In this document: piece by piece, positions 34,211 through 43,277 of the stretch
Layout: every line of letters starts with the position of its first letter
How positions within the stretch are numbered: the stretch's first letter is position 1
NCBI GenBank assembly: GCA_040768905.1
Contig: JAXGMA010000001.1
Location: 1,178,001-1,242,000, forward strand
Source of the DNA: SZUA-584 sp040768905
Lineage (GTDB): Bacteria; Bacillota; Clostridia; Christensenellales; SZUA-584
Direction of reading: 5' to 3'
Length of the DNA stretch: 64,000 nt
Translations under genes and position numbers: made by a program
The notes under the pieces: model-generated
The model's input: the letters and a program-made list of their open reading frames with translations, nothing else
Told to the model about the DNA's origin: nothing
Database searches by the model: none

Positions 34211-35431
34211 TCACACTATAAATCCCGCTGCCAGAACAGCCAGCACAATCAATGGCGCCGGAATTTTCTTTGTAAATAAAAGTGCTGTTGTCAGCAGCAT
34301 CACCAAGATATTGTCAAGCTCGAACCCGCTTTTCTGCATCAGTATGATTGCCGCGACGGCAATAAGCCCCCCGGCGACAGCTGTGATGCCTTTCAAAGCA
34401 ACTTTGATTCCTTTGATATTCTTTAAGCTTTCCCAAATTGGGTATATGAAATAGATCAAGAGCAGCCCCGGTAAAAAAACGCCGACTCCGCTGACAACAG
34501 CGCCCATGACCTGCATAAAAGCGCTGCCACCGCGGGCAGCCATGCCGCCTGCGTATGCGCTGAAGCTGAACATCGGCCCCGGCAGGCCTTGAACAAGCCC
34601 AAATCCGGTGAGGAACTCTTGGTTGGTCATAAACTGGTTCACTTCAACCAATTCGCTGTGCATGAGCGGCACCACCACCTGGCCGCCGCCGATGACCAGA
34701 TAGCCATAACGGTAAAACCTCTCAAATAAATAGATGAGTCTGTTATGCCATATCAAAGTGAGCAAGATGCCCCCTATGGCAAGGGTTCCAAACGCTATCA
34801 GGTATCCCCATGGAGGGGTGATTTTGACGCGGTTCCACAAGTCCTTTTCTTTTGAAGTCAAAATAATTACCACTCCGCCAGCGATCAGGACCAAAGGATA
34901 AATCCAAGGTTCACGGATAAAGTAAGTGGTGATGGCTCCAAAAAGCAGAAGCAGTATCGTTATTTTATCTGTGACAACTTTTCGCCCGATGCTAAAAGCT
35001 GCAACAATAATAAAGCCAACGGCCATTGGCCCGATAAAACGGAGTATATCCAATGATATATGCATGACACTAAGAAGCTGGGCTAAAAACGACAGCAGCG
35101 TCATCACAGCAAGCGCCGGCAAAGCCCAAACCAGCATCGTCAGAAGCGCTAATACAGGCCCGCCCATCTTATAGCCGATGGCAACGATTGTTTGGGTGCT
35201 GCTGGGGCCAGGCAAAATGCCGGTCAAGGCGATAAGCTCGACAAGCTCTCCTTCAGACAAATAGTTTTTCTTTAAGACCAGCTGGTTCGTGAACACACCG
35301 TAATGCGCTTCGGGGCCTCCGTAAGCCCCCAAGGAACAGATGAATACATCTTTTAAGAACGTGCGCCAAGGCCGTTTTCTGTCTTTCTCCAAGATTGCGT
35401 CAGTTTCCATGCTATGAAGCCCTCGCTTCAT
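34211..35431 (-). CDS. Chromate transporter (ChrA/CHR family), two-domain
   Basis: A 406-residue protein with two CHR domains. The first has FICSLGAYGGPEAHYGVFTN, then ELIALTGILPGPSSTQT. The second has RFYRYGYLVIGGGQVVVPLM and LTGFGLVQGLPGPMFSFSAY. These are the family signatures, with about ten transmembrane helices. Family members export chromate or move other anions; the true substrate is not known. A start codon 24 bases downstream (M of METD) is possible, but the upstream ATG has AAAGGA nearby. Confidence 0.88.
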   Translation of the reverse strand: MKRGLHSMETDAILEKDRKRPWRTFLKDVFICSLGAYGGPEAHYGVFTNQLVLKKNYLSEGELVELIALTGILPGPSSTQTIVAIGYKMGGPVLALLTMLVWALPALAVMTLLSFLAQLLSVMHISLDILRFIGPMAVGFIIVAAFSIGRKVVTDKITILLLLFGAITTYFIREPWIYPLVLIAGGVVIILTSKEKDLWNRVKITPPWGYLIAFGTLAIGGILLTLIWHNRLIYLFERFYRYGYLVIGGGQVVVPLMHSELVEVNQFMTNQEFLTGFGLVQGLPGPMFSFSAYAGGMAARGGSAFMQVMGAVVSGVGVFLPGLLLIYFIYPIWESLKNIKGIKVALKGITAVAGGLIAVAAIILMQKSGFELDNILVMLLTTALLFTKKIPAPLIVLAVLAAGFIV

Positions 35432-35476
35432 TTTTCCTTTTATATGCGTGCAACCGTTTCGTCTCTTCTGGTATCT

Positions 35477-35505
35477 ATTTTACCTAGAATAAAAATTTGC
35501 GTCAA
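35477..35505 (-). promoter_or_regulatory. Sigma-A promoter of the chromate-transporter gene
   Basis: TTGACG, a 17-base spacer and TAAAAT on the minus strand, about 45 bases before the start codon. Confidence 0.7.
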
Positions 35506-35620
35506 CCAGCGGTCATTGGCTGCGCACATTATGAGCGGTTATCGGGTTGTTCGCTCCAATGCTTTGGTGTGTCCGTTTCAACCAAAAAACACTTTCCGCT
35601 GCATTCAATGTTGAGCGAGC

Positions 35621-35654
35621 AAAAAAAGCGCCCCGCAGCCCGCGAAGCGCTTTT
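35621..35654 (-). terminator. Terminator of the MsrAB-LRR gene
   Basis: AAAAGCGC and GCGCTTTT flank a GC-rich inner stem; the minus strand then shows seven to eight T residues. It lies just after the stop codon of the 885-residue protein. Confidence 0.85.
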
Positions 35655-35665
35655 GATTCTCAATG

Positions 35666-38323
35666 TCAACCGCGCCTCTTGCGCTTCACGAGTATGATCG
35701 CTCCTGCGCCGAGTGCCAAAACAATACCAGCGATAAGCAGGTAAACAACCGTAAAGTCCTGCTCTGTTTGCGGAAGTTCCAAGGCATCGATCGTCACATC
35801 ATAAATTACGGAGGCGCTGTCATGCGAGTAAGTCACGCGCGTCGTTCCGCCTTTAAGCCCTGTGAATGTGTTATCGTCACGCGACAGGTATTCGTCATCG
35901 AAGTCCCAATGGCCGCCCTCTGCACTGGGCGTAAGTAAAATGAGCCCATTAAGGTTTATCTGCCCGCCAGCAGGAGATGCCGTCAAATACAGGAAGCTTG
36001 CCGTTATATCGTATGGCTGCCCTGCATCAAGCGGATAGCTGCTGTTGGTTGAAACCGTTGCATCCGATGTTTCCTTCCAGTTGACGAAAGCCGAAGCAGG
36101 GCTGGCAAAGGCATCAAATGATCTGTCTTTGTTATATCGGATCCCGACATACCCGCCCGTACCCGCGGTAAGATTCACCGTTTTACCGTCAATCACGGTT
36201 GCCAAATGCATCATTGTATTTTCCGAACAGTCGAGTTCGGCAAGCGCAGTGAGCCCGCTTAAGTCCAGCGATGTCAATTTGTTCTTGGAACAATACAGAT
36301 GTGTCAATGCGCTGTTTTCGTCTAAATCCAATGCAGTCAGCTGGTTATCGAAACAAATCAGATGGGTTAATGCCCCAAGGCCGCTCACATCGAGGGACGT
36401 AAGATCGTTTTTATAACATCCGATAAGTGCCAACGCACTGCAGCCGCTCACATCCAGAGATGTAAGATAGTTATCGGAACAATACAGCTTCACCAAAGCA
36501 TTCAGGCCGCTCACATCCAATGATGTAAGGTTGTTCACCCAGCAGTACAGATATTTTAAAGCGCTTAAGCCGCTGACGTTTAAAGATGTCAGCTGGTTAT
36601 GGTAACAATACAGATGGGTTAATGCACCAAGGCCGCTCACATCCAGAGAGTTTATTTGGTTGTCGTAACAAAAAAGACGTGTCAAGGCACCAAGGCCGCT
36701 CACATCCAGAGATTTCAGCCTGTTATTGGAACAATTCAGGTAGTTTAACGCGCTTGCACCGCTGACATTCAGAGATGTCAGTTTGTTGTAGAAACAAGAC
36801 AGATGCGTTAAAGCCTTAAGGCCGCTCACATTCAGGGTTGTCAGTTGATTGTTGTCACATACTATTTTCGTTAACGCATAACAGCCTCTCACATTCAGAG
36901 ATGTCAGCTGGTTTTCAGAACAAGCCAATGTCTCTAATGCGCTAAAGCCACCGAGGTCGAGCGCACCGGCCAGCGACTTTCTGTTTATGTCAATACTGGT
37001 CGCGCGCTTCTCCTCATCATCGTTCCATGTCACACCCGTCCAAGTTTCGGGGTCGTGAGGGTCATAGCTGCTGTCCAGCTGCCATCCATTTGTACGCGTT
37101 CCGTCTGCTGATGTCAGTTCGAGAAACGTCTTTAGCTTGCTATAGTCGTTGCCGTTGTAGTGAGAGCCGTCATACGCATATGCCGCTACAGCGGCCGGCA
37201 TCATATCAGAGGGAAGGATAAAACTCTTAAGGTACCCGTAGCCCTGCGCATCTAACTCATCGTATGGCACAAAGCGCAAAGATGCGCTGTTGATGCAGAA
37301 CCTTATGCCGCTCGGCGATTCATCAGGGCCAAAGAATACATGCCCGAGATGCGTGTTGCCAGTACGGCTTAACACCTCGACCCTGTCCATGCCTTGGGAA
37401 CTATCCCGCATAAGAACCAGCGCGTTGTCGTCGAGCGCTTTTGTAAAGCTCGGCCATCCCGTACCGCTGTCAAATTTGTCGGAGGATGAAAAAAGCGGCT
37501 CCCCCGTAACGATGTCGACATAGGCACCGTGCTCATAATGATGCCAGTATTCGTTGGCAAACGGGATCTCAGTGGCAGCCTCCTGCGTCACGCTGTGCTG
37601 CAGCGGGGTCAGCGCAGCTTTGATGTCTTCGTCCGAAGGCCGCGGGTAGTCCGCGGGGTCAATGATCATATTTTTGACACGCGCAAATTGTTCCAAGGGT
37701 ATGTGGCAGTACCCATCAGGGTTCTTATTCAGGTAGTCCTGATGATACTCCTCTGCATCAAAGAAATTTAAAAGAGGCTCAAGCTCAACGGCAAAGCCGT
37801 CGAATCGCAACCGCTCAACATCTGCGACACGCAGTGCCGTTTGTTTTGCCGCATCATCTGCCCAATATATGCCCGCTTGATACTGCGTCCCGAAATCGTT
37901 GCCCTGCTGGTTTATAAGCGTGGTGTCAATGGATCTGAAATATGCAAACAGTATCGCATCGAGGCTCACCTCATCCGGCCTGTATTCGACACGTACCGTT
38001 TCCTTATGGTTGGTTTCCTTAACTATTTCGTATGTGGGCACCACGTCTGCAGCGCCGTTGGCATAGCCGCTGGTCGCGGCTTCAACTCCCGGTATAGACT
38101 GCATCAACATCTCAGTGCCCCAGAAGCATCCCCCGGCAAGATAGATCACTTCAATGCCTTCTTGTCTTACGTATGTTTTATCCTTTTCATTTGTTTCCGT
38201 GACAGTATGCTGATCAGTGCTGACACTTTGCGTTGCCTCCGTTTTAAGTTCTGATGGGTCTTCAGCACAAGCGCTTACCGTTAAAAGCAGCAGTAAGACA
38301 ATGATAAGAAATAACTTTTTCAC
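35666..38323 (-). CDS. Surface-anchored MsrA-MsrB fusion with a 12-unit cysteine-ladder LRR
   Basis: 885 residues. A signal peptide with lipobox TVSAC (Cys19) is followed by MsrA (about residues 58-215; catalytic Cys66 in GGCFWGTE) and MsrB (about 235-365; SGTGWPSF and catalytic Cys343 in RFCINSAS). Residues 456-703 are twelve or so 21-residue leucine-rich repeats of the form LxCxxNxLTSLDVSGLxALT, each with a Cys. Cys residues fall at 468, 489, 510 and so on to 699, exactly every 21. A beta-rich segment follows, then LPQTEQ (850-855), a transmembrane helix and KRKRRG, a sortase-type anchor. MsrAB repairs oxidised Met-S- and Met-R-sulfoxide on surface proteins. The role of the LRR is unknown. 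Confidence 0.93.
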   Translation of the reverse strand: MKKLFLIIVLLLLLTVSACAEDPSELKTEATQSVSTDQHTVTETNEKDKTYVRQEGIEVIYLAGGCFWGTEMLMQSIPGVEAATSGYANGAADVVPTYEIVKETNHKETVRVEYRPDEVSLDAILFAYFRSIDTTLINQQGNDFGTQYQAGIYWADDAAKQTALRVADVERLRFDGFAVELEPLLNFFDAEEYHQDYLNKNPDGYCHIPLEQFARVKNMIIDPADYPRPSDEDIKAALTPLQHSVTQEAATEIPFANEYWHHYEHGAYVDIVTGEPLFSSSDKFDSGTGWPSFTKALDDNALVLMRDSSQGMDRVEVLSRTGNTHLGHVFFGPDESPSGIRFCINSASLRFVPYDELDAQGYGYLKSFILPSDMMPAAVAAYAYDGSHYNGNDYSKLKTFLELTSADGTRTNGWQLDSSYDPHDPETWTGVTWNDDEEKRATSIDINRKSLAGALDLGGFSALETLACSENQLTSLNVRGCYALTKIVCDNNQLTTLNVSGLKALTHLSCFYNKLTSLNVSGASALNYLNCSNNRLKSLDVSGLGALTRLFCYDNQINSLDVSGLGALTHLYCYHNQLTSLNVSGLSALKYLYCWVNNLTSLDVSGLNALVKLYCSDNYLTSLDVSGCSALALIGCYKNDLTSLDVSGLGALTHLICFDNQLTALDLDENSALTHLYCSKNKLTSLDLSGLTALAELDCSENTMMHLATVIDGKTVNLTAGTGGYVGIRYNKDRSFDAFASPASAFVNWKETSDATVSTNSSYPLDAGQPYDITASFLYLTASPAGGQINLNGLILLTPSAEGGHWDFDDEYLSRDDNTFTGLKGGTTRVTYSHDSASVIYDVTIDALELPQTEQDFTVVYLLIAGIVLALGAGAIILVKRKRRG
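36215..36958 (-). repeat. Tandem 63-bp repeats encoding the LRR units
   Basis: About twelve 63-base units encode the 21-residue repeats. Many share GCCGCTCACATCCAGAGATG-type segments on the plus strand. They are similar but not identical, so expansion or contraction by recombination is possible and assembly errors are a risk. Confidence 0.85.
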
Positions 38324-38478
38324 TGTATTTCCTTTCTTGTGAGGTTTATCCTGGCTCTTTTTACCTTAATATTAACGCGATGATGAAGATAAACTGTGAA
38401 CGGGATATAGATTTTTTTTGAATGTTCAGCGTTTTACAAGGTTTGGATGTACCGATCGAAGTTGGATGCGGATAGGCC

Positions 38479-38497
38479 GCCGGCCTTCTCGGCCGGC
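38479..38497. other. Perfect GC hairpin after dapB
   Basis: Seven-base stem GCCGGCC/GGCCGGC with a five-base loop lies 8 bases beyond the dapB stop codon. No T-tract follows on the minus strand, so it is a weak terminator at best. Confidence 0.45.
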
Positions 38498-38504
38498 AGT
38501 TATT

Positions 38505-39245
38505 TTATGCTTCGTCACAACATGCTTTGAGGATTTTTTCCATGTTCAGGATATCTTTCATGGTCATAAACCCTTTTTTGCGTGCGATCTTTGTTGCAGC
38601 GTCCAGTGCGCTTTTCGCATAGATGTCTTTGAAATATGACTGATGGGAGATTTCTATCTGGTCTTCGGCCCCTGCGAGCAGCACAGTATGTTTGCCGACG
38701 ATGTTTCCTGCGCGCACTCCGTACACATCGGGTTTCTTTCCGGTTTTCTCTAACTCATGCGCGAGTTTGAGCGCCGTGCCGGACGGGCAGTCGTGTTTCT
38801 CTTTAAAATGATAATCAGTGATCTGGATATCATGATCAGGCAGCATGCGGCTGGCGATTTTCGCGAACAGCATCAGTATGTTGATACCGGGCGTGATGTT
38901 GGGCGCCAGCAGAAACGCACTGGCCGCATCTCCCGCAAGTGACTTGAGCACTTCCTGTTGTTCCAAGCTAAAGCCTGTTGTGCATACCACCATATCGATT
39001 CCGTAGCGAATGGCCAGCGGCGCTATCTCCATAGTGGCTTTTGGACGTGAAAAGTCGATGATCACGTCAGGCTTTTGCCGCAGGACCATTTCTTCGAACG
39101 CCGCAGTTTTGATGATCGGGGTCACACCGTCTTGTGTGTCCGTATGGTTGTCAACGGCAAACAACACATTCATACCGCGCGCCAGTGCGGCTTTTTGGAC
39201 AGTGCGGCCCATTCGTCCGTATCCGAGCAATGCGATATTTTTCAT
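38505..39245 (-). CDS. dapB: 4-hydroxy-tetrahydrodipicolinate reductase
   Basis: A 246-residue Rossmann enzyme of lysine, diaminopimelate and dipicolinate synthesis. NAD(P) motif LLGYGRMGR at the start, DVIIDFSRPKATME, VVCTTGFSL and LLAPNITPGINILM follow. The catalytic stretch reads ITDYHFKEKHDCPSGTALKL. The Lys and PSGTA are conserved, but the usual EHH is replaced by DYH, which is uncommon. It stands alone, away from dapA or lysA. Confidence 0.9.
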   Translation of the reverse strand: MKNIALLGYGRMGRTVQKAALARGMNVLFAVDNHTDTQDGVTPIIKTAAFEEMVLRQKPDVIIDFSRPKATMEIAPLAIRYGIDMVVCTTGFSLEQQEVLKSLAGDAASAFLLAPNITPGINILMLFAKIASRMLPDHDIQITDYHFKEKHDCPSGTALKLAHELEKTGKKPDVYGVRAGNIVGKHTVLLAGAEDQIEISHQSYFKDIYAKSALDAATKIARKKGFMTMKDILNMEKILKACCDEA

Positions 39246-39298
39246 ATGCGTTTCACCTGTTTTATTATTGTTTACGGTATATACAGCTTCTTATCCGG

Positions 39299-39328
39299 AT
39301 TATATAATATTTTTTGGCTCTTTCTCAA
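39299..39328 (-). promoter_or_regulatory. Sigma-A promoter of dapB
   Basis: TTGAGA, an 18-base spacer and perfect TATAAT on the minus strand, about 50 bases before the ATG. A hairpin (39348-39372) lies upstream of it. No lysine riboswitch is visible in the short leader. The rest of the 39246-39502 gap holds nothing else I can assign. Confidence 0.7.
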
Positions 39329-39502
39329 GAACTATTTTCGCGTCTGGCTGTGTTCTTGGCACCCAAGCACAGTCCTGGGATATGATACGTATCTGAAGAA
39401 AGCATTAACACCTCTTTTAATAACAAAATTATAGTTAAAGCATCGCTGCTGCCAATTATGATTACAATTTGTACTTAACTTTCTCTTGTTTTTTTAGTTT
39501 TA

Positions 39503-40585
39503 TTAGGGCATAACATTTTTAATCTCTTCTACAATAGTATTAACGTCAACTCCCTCAAAGCAAGGTAAAGTAATTGTATTATCCTCAAGAAATTTAGAAT
39601 TAACCTGTATTTCATTATATTTTTCTCTATAATACCTGCAATTTGATAAACAATAAGTTCCAATTGTGGTTTCAATACCAGCTTCTTTAAGAGATATAAT
39701 TAACGCATCCCTATCTATTTCTGTAGGAACTGTAAAAACGATACTCTGCATATTATGAATAATGTCATCAGTATGTTGCTGGGCAATAAAACCAAGCGGT
39801 TCAAGTTCACTTTTATATTCTTCACAAATATTTACTCTTTGAGCAATAATGCCGTCTAGTTTTGCAATTTGTTTTATTAGCATTACACATTGAAGCTCAG
39901 GTAAACGATAATTATAACCATATGTGATAAACTCTACTCTATTTTTTAATGGAATTGAACCATGCATCAATTTCACTTTCAGTATTTCTGCATATTCATC
40001 GCTATTTGTTGTGATAGCTCCGCCTTCTCCCGAAGTTAAAAGCTTACGCGGATGAAAACTAAAACATTCCAGATCTGCAATATTCCCGACCTTTTTGCCA
40101 TAAACACCACTTCCGATTGCACAAGCAGCATCATTGATCAACGGCAGGTCTGCTTCGGCACATATTTCTTTGATTTCATTGATTCCAGAAGGATTACCTA
40201 AGCTACTAACAAAGATTACGGCTCTCGTTTTTGAATTTATTTTTTTCTTTAGCTGTTTTGTATCCATATTATAAGTGTCAATGTTCACATCTGCAAACAC
40301 TGGTTTTGCACGACACGCTTCAATCACATTGACAGAGGCCGGAAAAGAAAAGTCTGAGACAATGACCTCATCTCCTTCTCCAATGTTTAATATTTCTAAA
40401 CACATTGATAAAGCTGTCGTAGCAGAGGAAGTAAGAAATGAATGCTTACAACCAGTATATTCATTAATCCTTAAAGGCAATTGAGCAGAATATTTTCCCC
40501 TTGTGAAAATTCCGCTTTGAAATATTTCCTTAAATTCGTTATTAACTTCATTAAATTCAATATAAGGCTTAATTAATCTTATCAT
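39503..40585 (-). CDS. DegT/DnrJ/EryC1/StrS-family sugar aminotransferase
   Basis: A 360-residue PLP enzyme. FLTSSATTALSMCLEIL, DEVIVSDFSFPASVNVIE, PLINDAACAIGS (PLP pyridine contact) and the Schiff-base Lys in CFSFHPRKLLTSGEGG are present. It transfers an amino group from glutamate to a keto-sugar nucleotide. It is the last gene of the polysaccharide operon in the direction of transcription and is followed by an AT-rich gap with no clear terminator. A catalytic histidine in place of the more usual surrounding Phe/Pro residues is normal for this group. Confidence 0.9.
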   Translation of the reverse strand: MIRLIKPYIEFNEVNNEFKEIFQSGIFTRGKYSAQLPLRINEYTGCKHSFLTSSATTALSMCLEILNIGEGDEVIVSDFSFPASVNVIEACRAKPVFADVNIDTYNMDTKQLKKKINSKTRAVIFVSSLGNPSGINEIKEICAEADLPLINDAACAIGSGVYGKKVGNIADLECFSFHPRKLLTSGEGGAITTNSDEYAEILKVKLMHGSIPLKNRVEFITYGYNYRLPELQCVMLIKQIAKLDGIIAQRVNICEEYKSELEPLGFIAQQHTDDIIHNMQSIVFTVPTEIDRDALIISLKEAGIETTIGTYCLSNCRYYREKYNEIQVNSKFLEDNTITLPCFEGVDVNTIVEEIKNVMP

Positions 40586-40588
40586 GCT

Positions 40589-41554
40589 TCACCTCTTGTC
40601 TAATTTATCAATATACCAGTTAATTGTTTTTTGAAGTGCATCACTAAAAGACGTTGGATTAAAATTTATTAGTCCAAGCAACTTTTTATTAGACGCCATA
40701 TGGCAATCTACGTCTGCAACACGACGTTCTTTATAAATAATATTGTCACTATACTGCATTATTTTGCATATTTTTTCTATTAAATCCTTAATACTAATTT
40801 GTCCGTTCGTTGATATGTTTACACTTTGTCCAATTGGTAATATATCGTATATTTTGCATACGGCATCCACAGTATCATGCACATAAATAAAATCTCTGCT
40901 TTGCATGCCTGTCCCATGTATCTGCGGATTTTGCCCGGATAGTATTCTGGATATCGTTAGGGGTATAATGCCTGCCAATTCCCCTTGATGATTCTGTCTC
41001 GGGCCGAAATTATTAAACGGCCTGACAATAAACGCATCCAGTCCGTATTGGTTGACATAGCTAAAAAGCATGATATCAGCCGCTGCTTTTCCAGCTGCAT
41101 ATGTTGTCGTGGCTTTAAACGGATGATCCTCGTCCATGGGCTCATAAACCGCTGATCCGTAAACCTCGGAAGATGAAAAATGGCATAATGTCTGGAAAGC
41201 GCCTTTTCTTAAAAGCTCAAGCAGGTTCTTGCTTATGTTAACATTCGTCATGTAAGCGTTCGATGGGTTAATGAAAGAATAATTCAAGGCTTTGGTTGCG
41301 CAATTAAAAACAACATCAATACTGTTTCGTTCTAAAACATACTCAAGTGTCCCGCATATTTCCGCATCATCCTTAATAAAATACGCGCCATTGTTAAGTG
41401 CTTGTGTGATATTCTCAACAGTGCCGACGAATAGGTTGTCCAATATGACAACTTTCGCAGCCCCCAAAGCAATGAGTTTATCGCACAAATGACTTCCAAT
41501 AAAACCTGCTCCGCCGATCACAAGTATATTCGAACCTTTGATACTTTTACGCAT
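40589..41554 (-). CDS. NAD-dependent sugar-nucleotide epimerase/dehydratase (extended SDR)
   Basis: A 321-residue extended SDR with VIGGAGFIGSHLCDKL (NAD binding), FNCATKALNYSFINPSNAYM, the Ser of CHFSSSEVYGSA and the catalytic Tyr/Lys in TTYAAGKAAADIM. It ends with the VADVDCHMASNKKLLGLINF segment. It acts on a nucleotide sugar, probably as a 4,6-dehydratase or 4-epimerase. The 3' end overlaps nothing, but the start overlaps the Gfo/Idh gene by eight bases, so the three genes 39503-42551 are one translation unit. Confidence 0.9.
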   Translation of the reverse strand: MRKSIKGSNILVIGGAGFIGSHLCDKLIALGAAKVVILDNLFVGTVENITQALNNGAYFIKDDAEICGTLEYVLERNSIDVVFNCATKALNYSFINPSNAYMTNVNISKNLLELLRKGAFQTLCHFSSSEVYGSAVYEPMDEDHPFKATTTYAAGKAAADIMLFSYVNQYGLDAFIVRPFNNFGPRQNHQGELAGIIPLTISRILSGQNPQIHGTGMQSRDFIYVHDTVDAVCKIYDILPIGQSVNISTNGQISIKDLIEKICKIMQYSDNIIYKERRVADVDCHMASNKKLLGLINFNPTSFSDALQKTINWYIDKLDKR

Positions 41555-42551
41555 GATTACCTTCCCTTAATTTTTTGTTTGCTGCTTCTAATATATTTAG
41601 AATTCTTATTGCTTGATCTGCATTGGCTATGGATGCTTGCCCAGAATAAATGCAATCCGCAAAATGGTCAAGGCTGTTCAATAGGGAGTCCTCACTCTCT
41701 ATATAAGGAACATATAAATCACCTGTCCTGACCTTGGTTTCATATTTGCCGTATTCACTGAACATTTGGTTGTTGATATCAAAACCCTTATCGTATACCA
41801 TGAGTTTCTCACTGTCTTTGAGATCATCAAAAACGATCATCTTTTTTGTGCCGCCGATAACCATAAGCCTTTCCTTCAATGGAGATATCCAGCTTGATTT
41901 ATACATCGCAACAAACGAGTTGTATTTAACTGTCAGGTATGTCAAAACTTCTTTTTTTGAGTATTTCTTTATACCCAAGCATTCAACACGTTCAGGCTCT
42001 TCTGGGCCATAAAGATGATCCACAACTGCAAGGTCATGCACCGCGAGATCCCACATGGCGTTCATATCATTTTTGATGTGCGGCCCTAAGTTGATTCTGG
42101 ATGAATCAAAAAAAAGCATCTCCCCAATGTCCCCGGATGACACCATCTCTTTTATCTTACGGATAAACGGATTGAAGATTAATATATGGTCAACATGAAT
42201 CACCACGCCGTTCTCTTTTGCCATATCCCTCAACTTCATGGCATCACTCATTTTTGTTGCCAAAGGTTTTTCCATGAATAAGTGCTTTTGACTTGAAAGT
42301 ACAGCGCGCGCTACAACCTGGGCTATATCGTTGCGCAATGCAACAGCCACTGCTTCAACTTCACTATGGCGAACCACTTCCTTATAGTCTCTGTAATAAC
42401 GAACCGAATCTCCATACAGCGTTCTTGCTTTACTGAGTTTCGTTTCGTCTGTATCGCAGATTCCATATAGGTTAAGCTTTCTGCTGTTTTTGATGTTTCT
42501 GGCAATGTTAGGGCCCCAATAGCCAAAACCAATCAAAACGGTGTTTTTCAA
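41547..42551 (-). CDS. Gfo/Idh/MocA-family oxidoreductase (WlbA-like)
   Basis: A 334-residue dehydrogenase. NAD motif VLIGFGYWGPNIARNIK is followed by the family motif MEKPLATKMSDAMKL (catalytic Lys of EKP) and HVDHILIFNP; DLAVHDLAVVDHLYG supplies the His/Asp proton relay. Together with the aminotransferase at 43829 and the N-acyltransferase at 43278 it makes a Wlb-like set that oxidises C3 of UDP-GlcNAc(A) before transamination. This is an inference from gene content. Confidence 0.88.
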   Translation of the reverse strand: MKNTVLIGFGYWGPNIARNIKNSRKLNLYGICDTDETKLSKARTLYGDSVRYYRDYKEVVRHSEVEAVAVALRNDIAQVVARAVLSSQKHLFMEKPLATKMSDAMKLRDMAKENGVVIHVDHILIFNPFIRKIKEMVSSGDIGEMLFFDSSRINLGPHIKNDMNAMWDLAVHDLAVVDHLYGPEEPERVECLGIKKYSKKEVLTYLTVKYNSFVAMYKSSWISPLKERLMVIGGTKKMIVFDDLKDSEKLMVYDKGFDINNQMFSEYGKYETKVRTGDLYVPYIESEDSLLNSLDHFADCIYSGQASIANADQAIRILNILEAANKKLREGNHA

Positions 42552-42569
42552 AATGAGCTACCTCCAATA

Positions 42570-42923
42570 CTAAAATCCCATATTAAAAAGAACAATTCCC
42601 ACGATGATAATGCAATTGCCCAATACTTTCTTAATTGTGAGCTTTTCGTGCAAGAATACCGCACTCAGCAGCATCACAAAGGCATAGCCTAATGTTTCAA
42701 TGACCGCGCCGTATTTTAAGGGAATAATCGTAAAGGCATACATTGTTATTCCCATTGCGATGAAAAGCAGCAGATAAGCTACTGTCACATACAAATTCAA
42801 ATACTGTTTTATAAAGCTGAGGGTTTTTACAGTACTTTTAGTCGCGCTTTTCTTTAATAATATCTGAGACACAGATGAAATAAAAACTGAAAAAACCATC
42901 AAAGCAATAAAATCAAGCCGCAT
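42570..42923 (-). CDS. Small EamA/DMT half-transporter (ArnF-like)
   Basis: About 117 residues with four transmembrane helices (FIALMVFSVFISSVSQILL, VTVAYLLLFIAMGITMYAF, VIETLGYAFVMLLSAVF and VLGNCIIIVGIVLFNMGF). Starting at the ATG that overlaps the end of the previous gene gives a proper four-helix protein; the longer frame would add 25 residues from inside that gene. It is probably one subunit of a heteromeric flippase for undecaprenyl-linked sugar, as with ArnE/ArnF. Confidence 0.82.
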   Translation of the reverse strand: MRLDFIALMVFSVFISSVSQILLKKSATKSTVKTLSFIKQYLNLYVTVAYLLLFIAMGITMYAFTIIPLKYGAVIETLGYAFVMLLSAVFLHEKLTIKKVLGNCIIIVGIVLFNMGF

Positions 42924-43269
42924 CGGTAGAAACCACCATAATCCCCAGAATGATGACTGCTGTACCAACAATATTAGAGATGCTGATTTTCTCTCCAAAT
43001 ATCAATATGGCCCAGAGCATATTCCATATTATTACTGCCCCTTTATTTGAGTACGCTTTCACTAAAGAAAAGCGTTTGATCAACTGCTGCCAAAGCAACG
43101 CGTAAATCCCTAATGAGATGACAAGGAGCCCTGCAAACAAAAAGAACCTACCGCTTAAAAACTCACTCATGGCAGCCGACTTTGAGCATACGGCTGTTAA
43201 GGAATAAATAAGGTAGCATATATGCAAAAATGCATAGTCACCTATTTTTTGAAAAGTACTTTTTTGCAT
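42913..43269 (-). CDS. Small EamA/DMT half-transporter (ArnE-like)
   Basis: 118 residues, four transmembrane helices (FLHICYLIYSLTAVCSKSAA, RFFLFAGLLVISLGIYALLW, AVIIWNMLWAILIFG and VGTAVIILGIMVVS). It overlaps the following half-transporter by 11 bases. The paired arrangement next to an ArnC-like glycosyltransferase (44942) supports a role in flipping a lipid-linked sugar across the membrane. Confidence 0.82.
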   Translation of the reverse strand: MQKSTFQKIGDYAFLHICYLIYSLTAVCSKSAAMSEFLSGRFFLFAGLLVISLGIYALLWQQLIKRFSLVKAYSNKGAVIIWNMLWAILIFGEKISISNIVGTAVIILGIMVVSTDAA

Positions 43270-43277
43270 TTGACGCC

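Noticed and set aside
36215..36958. Regular 63-bp repeats considered as a CRISPR-like array
   Set aside because: The repeats are continuous, in frame, and encode LRR units, with no unique spacers of fixed length.
39246..39502. Possible lysine riboswitch before dapB
   Set aside because: The leader is only about 50 bases from the promoter -10 box, and the visible hairpin lies upstream of the promoter, so there is no room for a riboswitch.
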